From: Metabacillus litoralis
GTDB taxonomy: Bacteria > Bacillota > Bacilli > Bacillales > Bacillaceae
Assembly: GCF_020524045.1 (NCBI RefSeq)
Contig: NZ_JAIVKL010000003.1
Coordinates: forward strand, 248,001-312,000
Reading direction: 5' to 3'
DNA length: 64,000 bases
A model generated the notes under the pieces. The model searched no databases and was not told where the DNA came from. It saw nothing but the letters and a program-made list of their open reading frames with translations. Positions 59,733-64,000 of this stretch are shown in pieces. The position numbers and the translations under genes are program-made. How positions within the stretch are numbered: the stretch's first letter is position 1; every line of letters starts with the position of its first letter.

Positions 59733-61547
59733 ATGGGAAATAGAATTCCCGAAGAATTAGTTGAAAAAATACAAAGAACTTCTGACATTGTTGATGTGAT
59801 AAGTGAATATGTTCAACTGAAGAAACAGGGACGTAACTATTTTGGTTTATGTCCATTTCATGGTGAAAAGTCCCCGTCGTTCTCAGTATCAGCTGATAAA
59901 CAGATATTCCATTGCTTTGGATGTGGGGCAGGTGGAAATGTCTTTTCCTTTTTGATGCAGCATGAAAATTATTCTTTTATTGAAGCTGCTCAACATCTTG
60001 CTGATAAGGTGGGTGTTGAATTACCTTCCACAATAACAACGAATGAACAGGAGCGATCTCTTCCTAAAGATTCTGAGAAGATGATAGAAGCTCATGAGCT
60101 CTTAAAGAAATTTTACCATCATTTATTGGTAAATACAAAAGAGGGTCAAGAAGCCTTAGATTATTTATTGAATAGAGGTTTTACTCGAGAAACAATTGAT
60201 ACATTTGAAATTGGTTATTCACTTGATTCTTGGGATTATATTTCAAAATTCTTAGTTAAAAGAGGTTTCAGTCCTGCAATGATGGAGGAAGCTGGATTAC
60301 TAGTGAAGAAAAGTAATTCAGATGACTACTTTGATCGCTTCCGCAATCGAATTATGTTTCCGATCACAGATCATCATGGTATGACAATTGCTTTCTCTGG
60401 AAGAGTGCTTGGAGATGAGAAACCAAAGTATCTGAACAGTCCAGAAACAAAAATATTTAATAAAAGCAAGATACTTTATAATTTTCACAGAGCAAGAGTA
60501 CATATTCGTAAAAATCAACAAGTGGTTCTTTTTGAAGGGTTTGCTGATGTCATCTCTTCTTCTAAATCAGGTGTTGAGAATGCTATTGCTACGATGGGAA
60601 CATCATTAACAGAAGATCAAGCAAAGGTATTGAGGAGAAACGTATCAGATATTATCATCTGTTATGATTCTGATTCTGCTGGAGTTGAGGCAACCAATCG
60701 AGCGGCAAAGATTTTACAAGCCGTTGGATGTCAAATAAAGGTTGCTATGATTCAAGATGGCTTAGACCCTGATGACTACATCAAAAAGTACGGCTCTGAA
60801 AAGTTTAAAAATGATGTAATAGGGGCAAGTGTACCTCTAATGACGTTTAAGATGAGTTATTACAGAAGAGGGAAAAACCTTCAAAATGAAGGAGAACGAT
60901 TCCAATACATTGAGAATGTACTAAATGAGGTTAGCCAATTAAAAAGTGCGGTAGAAAAGGAAATTTATTTGAATCAGCTTTCTAAAGAATTTGAATTATC
61001 GATGGAGGTTCTAAAAGAACAGCTCAATCAAAAAAGGACTAATTCAGATTCAGATGTTTCTTCAAATATGAAAAAGGTTCCACAACAGGTGAGACGTAAT
61101 CCTATCTCAAGAAAAACCCTTTTACCTGCCTTTCACACTGCCGAACGAATATTGATTGGTCATATGCTTCGGAGTAAGGATTTGTCTCAAAAAGTATTAG
61201 AGCGGCTTGGACTTCAATTTAATATCGAAGAGCATAAAGCTATTGTTACTTACTTATATGGATTTTATGAAGAAGGTAATGAGGAAAATGTTAGCTCATT
61301 TCTATCAAGACTTCCAAATGTAGAGTTACAAGATATCGTATCCAACATTGCGATGATTACGTTAAACACTGAAGTGAGTGAACAAGAACTATCCGATTGC
61401 ATAAAACAGGTGTTGAATCATCAAAAAATGTTAATGATAAAAGAAAAAGAAGCTGTTAAAAATGAAGCTGAAAGAAATAAACAGTTCAAAGAAGCAGCTC
61501 AAATAGCAATGGAAATTATTCAATTAAAACAAGCTTTAAAGTCATAA
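59733..61547 (+). CDS. dnaG: DNA primase
   Basis: Makes RNA primers at the replication fork. The 604 residues have the N-terminal CHC2 zinc finger ([26 protein letters not shown]), the RNA polymerase core with a Toprim fold ([22 protein letters not shown]) and a C-terminal helicase-binding domain. TTACGGAG precedes ATG. Part of the macromolecular-synthesis operon with sigA. Confidence 0.98.
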   Translation: MGNRIPEELVEKIQRTSDIVDVISEYVQLKKQGRNYFGLCPFHGEKSPSFSVSADKQIFHCFGCGAGGNVFSFLMQHENYSFIEAAQHLADKVGVELPSTITTNEQERSLPKDSEKMIEAHELLKKFYHHLLVNTKEGQEALDYLLNRGFTRETIDTFEIGYSLDSWDYISKFLVKRGFSPAMMEEAGLLVKKSNSDDYFDRFRNRIMFPITDHHGMTIAFSGRVLGDEKPKYLNSPETKIFNKSKILYNFHRARVHIRKNQQVVLFEGFADVISSSKSGVENAIATMGTSLTEDQAKVLRRNVSDIIICYDSDSAGVEATNRAAKILQAVGCQIKVAMIQDGLDPDDYIKKYGSEKFKNDVIGASVPLMTFKMSYYRRGKNLQNEGERFQYIENVLNEVSQLKSAVEKEIYLNQLSKEFELSMEVLKEQLNQKRTNSDSDVSSNMKKVPQQVRRNPISRKTLLPAFHTAERILIGHMLRSKDLSQKVLERLGLQFNIEEHKAIVTYLYGFYEEGNEENVSSFLSRLPNVELQDIVSNIAMITLNTEVSEQELSDCIKQVLNHQKMLMIKEKEAVKNEAERNKQFKEAAQIAMEIIQLKQALKS

Positions 61548-61691
61548 CAGTTAAGCTGAAGATGAAGAGGTAAATATTAATAAGTGTGTTGTTATTGTGT
61601 TGTAACACATTCCTAAATATATGCAAATACCGCTAAACAGTAATCCGATGGCTTATCTTATAACTTGGTAAGTTTGGAAGGAGGGGTTCCT

Positions 61692-62804
61692 ATGGCTGAT
61701 AAACAGACCCATGAAACGGAAGTAACCTTTGAACAGGTGAAAGACCAATTAACAGAAATAGGGAAAAAACGTGGAGTACTAACATACGAAGAAATTGCAG
61801 AGCGTATGGCAAACTTCGAAATAGAATCAGACCAAATGGATGAGTATTATGAATTTCTAGGAGAGCAAGGTGTAGAACTTCTAGGTGAAGCTGGTGCTGA
61901 GGCAGATCCAAATGTTCAAGAACTAGCGAAAGAAGAAGAATTCGATTTAAATGATTTAAGTGTACCACCAGGAGTTAAAATTAATGACCCTGTTCGTATG
62001 TATTTAAAAGAGATAGGTCGAGTAGATCTTTTATCTGCAAACGAAGAAATTAATCTTGCTAAGCGTATTGAAGAAGGCGACGATGAGGCAAAACGCAGAC
62101 TCGCTGAAGCCAACCTACGACTTGTGGTAAGTATTGCTAAACGATATGTTGGTCGTGGAATGCTTTTCCTTGATTTAATTCAAGAAGGAAATATGGGCTT
62201 GATGAAAGCAGTCGAAAAGTTTGATTATCGTAAAGGATATAAATTTAGTACGTATGCAACTTGGTGGATTCGCCAAGCGATTACACGTGCTATTGCTGAC
62301 CAAGCTCGGACAATTCGTATCCCGGTTCATATGGTTGAGACGATTAATAAATTAATAAGAGTGCAACGTCAATTACTTCAAGATCTTGGGAGAGAACCAA
62401 CTCCAGAAGAAATTGGAGAGGACATGGAACTAACTCCTGACAAGGTTAGAGAAATCTTAAAAATTGCTCAAGAGCCTGTTTCACTTGAAACACCAATTGG
62501 TGAAGAAGATGATTCTCATTTAGGTGATTTCATTGAAGATCAAGACGCAACTTCACCTTCAGAACATGCTGCGTATGAATTGTTAAAAGAGCAGCTTGAA
62601 GATGTATTAGATACGTTAACAGATCGAGAAGAAAACGTATTACGTCTTCGTTTTGGTCTAGATGATGGAAGAACTAGAACCTTAGAAGAAGTAGGTAAAG
62701 TTTTCGGTGTAACACGTGAACGTATCCGTCAAATTGAGGCAAAGGCACTTAGAAAGTTACGTCACCCTAGCCGTAGTAAACGCCTTAAAGACTTTTTAGA
62801 ATAG
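61692..62804 (+). CDS. sigA: RNA polymerase primary sigma factor SigA
   Basis: Housekeeping sigma factor of 370 residues. Region 1.2 ([21 protein letters not shown]), region 2 ([46 protein letters not shown]), region 3 and region 4 ([40 protein letters not shown]) are complete. ATG 61692 is 7 bases after GGAAGGAGGGG; the GTG at 61665 is upstream of it. It lies 144 bases after dnaG, leaving room for an extra promoter, as in B. subtilis where a sigma-H promoter is known. Confidence 0.99.
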   Translation: MADKQTHETEVTFEQVKDQLTEIGKKRGVLTYEEIAERMANFEIESDQMDEYYEFLGEQGVELLGEAGAEADPNVQELAKEEEFDLNDLSVPPGVKINDPVRMYLKEIGRVDLLSANEEINLAKRIEEGDDEAKRRLAEANLRLVVSIAKRYVGRGMLFLDLIQEGNMGLMKAVEKFDYRKGYKFSTYATWWIRQAITRAIADQARTIRIPVHMVETINKLIRVQRQLLQDLGREPTPEEIGEDMELTPDKVREILKIAQEPVSLETPIGEEDDSHLGDFIEDQDATSPSEHAAYELLKEQLEDVLDTLTDREENVLRLRFGLDDGRTRTLEEVGKVFGVTRERIRQIEAKALRKLRHPSRSKRLKDFLE

Positions 62805-62805
62805 G

Positions 62806-62836
62806 AAGGCGGACTTTTGTCCGTCTTTCATTTTGT
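62806..62836 (+). terminator. Terminator of the dnaG-sigA operon
   Basis: Stem AAGGCGGAC/GTCCGTCTT with loop TTTT, then TCATTTTG, directly after the sigA stop. Confidence 0.85.
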
Positions 62837-62979
62837 TAACCGATGTATGCCTAACTTAGCAGCTTGTCATAAGTTGTTGAAGCTATCTGAAGATAGAATT
62901 GTTGGATCGGAAAATTTTCATTTACAACCCATATATTTTATCTTTAAAATAAGAGTAACAACGGTTAAGGATGACTGCG

Positions 62980-63525
62980 ATGGATAAAGATAAAAAAAAT
63001 ATAATTATCAATGAAATATATCATTGGAAAGATAACAAACTTTTACCTGAAACATATTGTGATTTTTTATTAGCTCTTTATACTGAAGGAAATCAAGAAA
63101 ATCATGAACAAATTGAAGAAAAGAAAAAAAGAAAAAGTTTATCGCTAATTGATGGAATTTTATATTCCTTTACCATTATTTTAGTGGTAGCAACCCTTCT
63201 TTTTACTAATTTTACTGAAATTACCTACTTAATGCAAATCGTTATCTTAACTTCTTTGCTTTTTGGTTCAATACTTGTTACCGCTTACTTTATAAGAAAA
63301 AGCAAATCTTTTCAAGTGCCTTTAAGCTTAACTTTTATCCAACTGTTAATTTCTTCAATTTCCTTGTCGGATTATTTTGTAAGTGGAAATGATTTTGTTG
63401 TAGGAGTTATCATTATTATTAACTGTCTAATATGGGTGACAGCAGGTTTAATCTTAAGAATGATCTATCTTTCGATTAGTGGTATATTAGGTATCGCTAT
63501 TTTCATTTTAGCTATTATATTGTAA
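62980..63525 (+). CDS. Conserved multi-span membrane protein of unknown function
   Basis: A 181-residue protein with a cytoplasmic head (INEIYHWKDNKLLPETYCDF LLALYTEG; about 1-45), a basic EEKKKRK stretch and about five membrane helices filling the rest. I do not know a function. The head suggests a small soluble binding module joined to a membrane core. AAGGAT stands 7 bases before ATG 62980; the earlier ATG at 62971 overlaps it. It lies between sigA and cccA, which are neighbours in B. subtilis 168, so it is an insertion relative to that order. Confidence 0.7.
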   Translation: MDKDKKNIIINEIYHWKDNKLLPETYCDFLLALYTEGNQENHEQIEEKKKRKSLSLIDGILYSFTIILVVATLLFTNFTEITYLMQIVILTSLLFGSILVTAYFIRKSKSFQVPLSLTFIQLLISSISLSDYFVSGNDFVVGVIIIINCLIWVTAGLILRMIYLSISGILGIAIFILAIIL

Positions 63526-63850
63526 TAATATTAATAAGTAACAGATGTCAATATCAGTTAAAGAAGTTTTCTTATAAATGTCTTATTTTTGTCTAAAGTG
63601 TGAAAAACATGGAGATGTTATAAGTTAGGTCTTTTACTTATCGTAAAATTACAGTAAAATAGAGGTTGTTTATAAAAACAAAATGTACTTATGACAATTA
63701 TCTACTAGTACTATGCAGTAAACCTATTAATCACACAAAGAAAACGCTCTATTAGTATTATCAACTGATATACATTCAGAAAATGGATGATCTAATAGCG
63801 ACATTAGTTGGCATGAATGTTATCTAATGGAAGATTCACATTTACATAAG
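63526..63850. other. Intergenic region before cccA
   Basis: AT-rich, no gene and no clear terminator. Probably carries the cccA promoter and catabolite control sites, which I could not identify. Confidence 0.35.
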
Positions 63851-63862
63851 GGAGGTTACACG

Positions 63863-64000
63863 ATGAATCGCAATCCACTTATTCCATTTTTATTAATCGC
63901 AGTACTAGGAATCGGCCTTATGTTCCTTTTATCATTTAAAGGTCTTGGCGATCATGAAGAATTAGCTAATGGAGAAGAAGAACCAGAAACAGCAGATGTT
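63863..64000 (+). CDS. cccA: Cytochrome c-550, 3' end outside the window
   Basis: The first 46 residues are present: MNRNPLIPFLLIAVLGIGLM forms the membrane anchor of B. subtilis-type CccA, followed by an acidic linker. The heme-binding CxxCH domain would lie beyond the window, so the call rests on the anchor and on position after sigA. AAGGGAGGTTACACG precedes ATG. Membrane-bound electron carrier of the respiratory chain. Confidence 0.9.
   Translation, partial: MNRNPLIPFLLIAVLGIGLMFLLSFKGLGDHEELANGEEEPETADV

Overview
The window is a continuous piece of chromosome from an endospore-forming, naturally competent-type member of the Bacillaceae (Bacillus sensu lato). It is AT-rich, shows strong Shine-Dalgarno sequences with many TTG and GTG starts, and carries sporulation genes (sigK, sda, gpr, spoIIP, pbpI, yqfC/yqfD), the comE late-competence genes and a gene order that follows the greA to sigA/cccA segment of Bacillus subtilis. 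The species cannot be fixed from the sequence alone. No tRNA, rRNA, CRISPR array, prophage or intact insertion sequence was seen.

Layout. 1-5.3 kb: end of a U32-family tRNA-modification gene, udk, greA, the sporulation penicillin-binding protein pbpI and yrrS. 5.3-10.4 kb: a more plastic stretch with a terminal-inverted-repeat element, yrzA, mtnN, yrhC, the yrzI small-peptide operon (a likely Rae1 target), an uninterrupted sigK, a 51-residue membrane peptide and a dead ABC-transporter fragment inside a mobile-element-like repeat. 10.4-16 kb: sda and a DnaA-box cluster, then the tight yqeG-yqeH-aroE-yhbY-nadD-yqeK-rsfS-yqeM operon (ribosome assembly, shikimate, NAD). 16.6-23.4 kb: comER (reverse), comEA-comEB-comEC, yqzM (reverse), holA, rpsT (reverse). 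23.7-30.3 kb: gpr, spoIIP, yqxA, lepA, hemW. 30.5-38.6 kb: the CIRCE-controlled heat-shock operon hrcA-grpE-dnaK-dnaJ-prmA-rsmE-mtaB. 38.9-46.9 kb: deoC, rpsU-yqeY, the sigma-W-type nfeD-floA-yqfB operon, yqfC, yqfD, phoH. 47.5-53.2 kb: pgpH, ybeY, dgkA, cdd, era, yqzL, recO. 53.2-64 kb: the glycyl T-box with glyQ-glyS, ccpN, ppsR, yqxD, dnaG, sigA, a membrane protein and the start of cccA.

How it fits together. Most genes are housekeeping: translation quality and ribosome maturation (lepA, era, ybeY, rsfS, yqeH, prmA, rsmE, rpsT, rpsU, glyQS), protein folding (dnaK system), replication (dnaG, holA) and envelope (dgkA, nfeD/floA, pgpH). Sporulation control recurs: Sda couples replication initiation to the sporulation kinase, sigma-K drives late mother-cell genes, SpoIIP acts in engulfment and Gpr in germination.

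The accessory interest lies between genes. At least three families of short elements with terminal inverted repeats are scattered in the intergenic spaces; one supplies the C-terminal codons and a terminator for yqeM, one contains captured iron-siderophore transporter remnants, and one separates yqfC from yqfD. The yrzI leader contains a strong promoter, a 26-codon ORF, an intrinsic terminator, and downstream sequence complementary to that terminator. I found no clearly new multi-gene system; the best candidates for undescribed biology are the yrzI leader, the yqfC overlapping promoter/hairpin/ribosome-binding site, and the element families.
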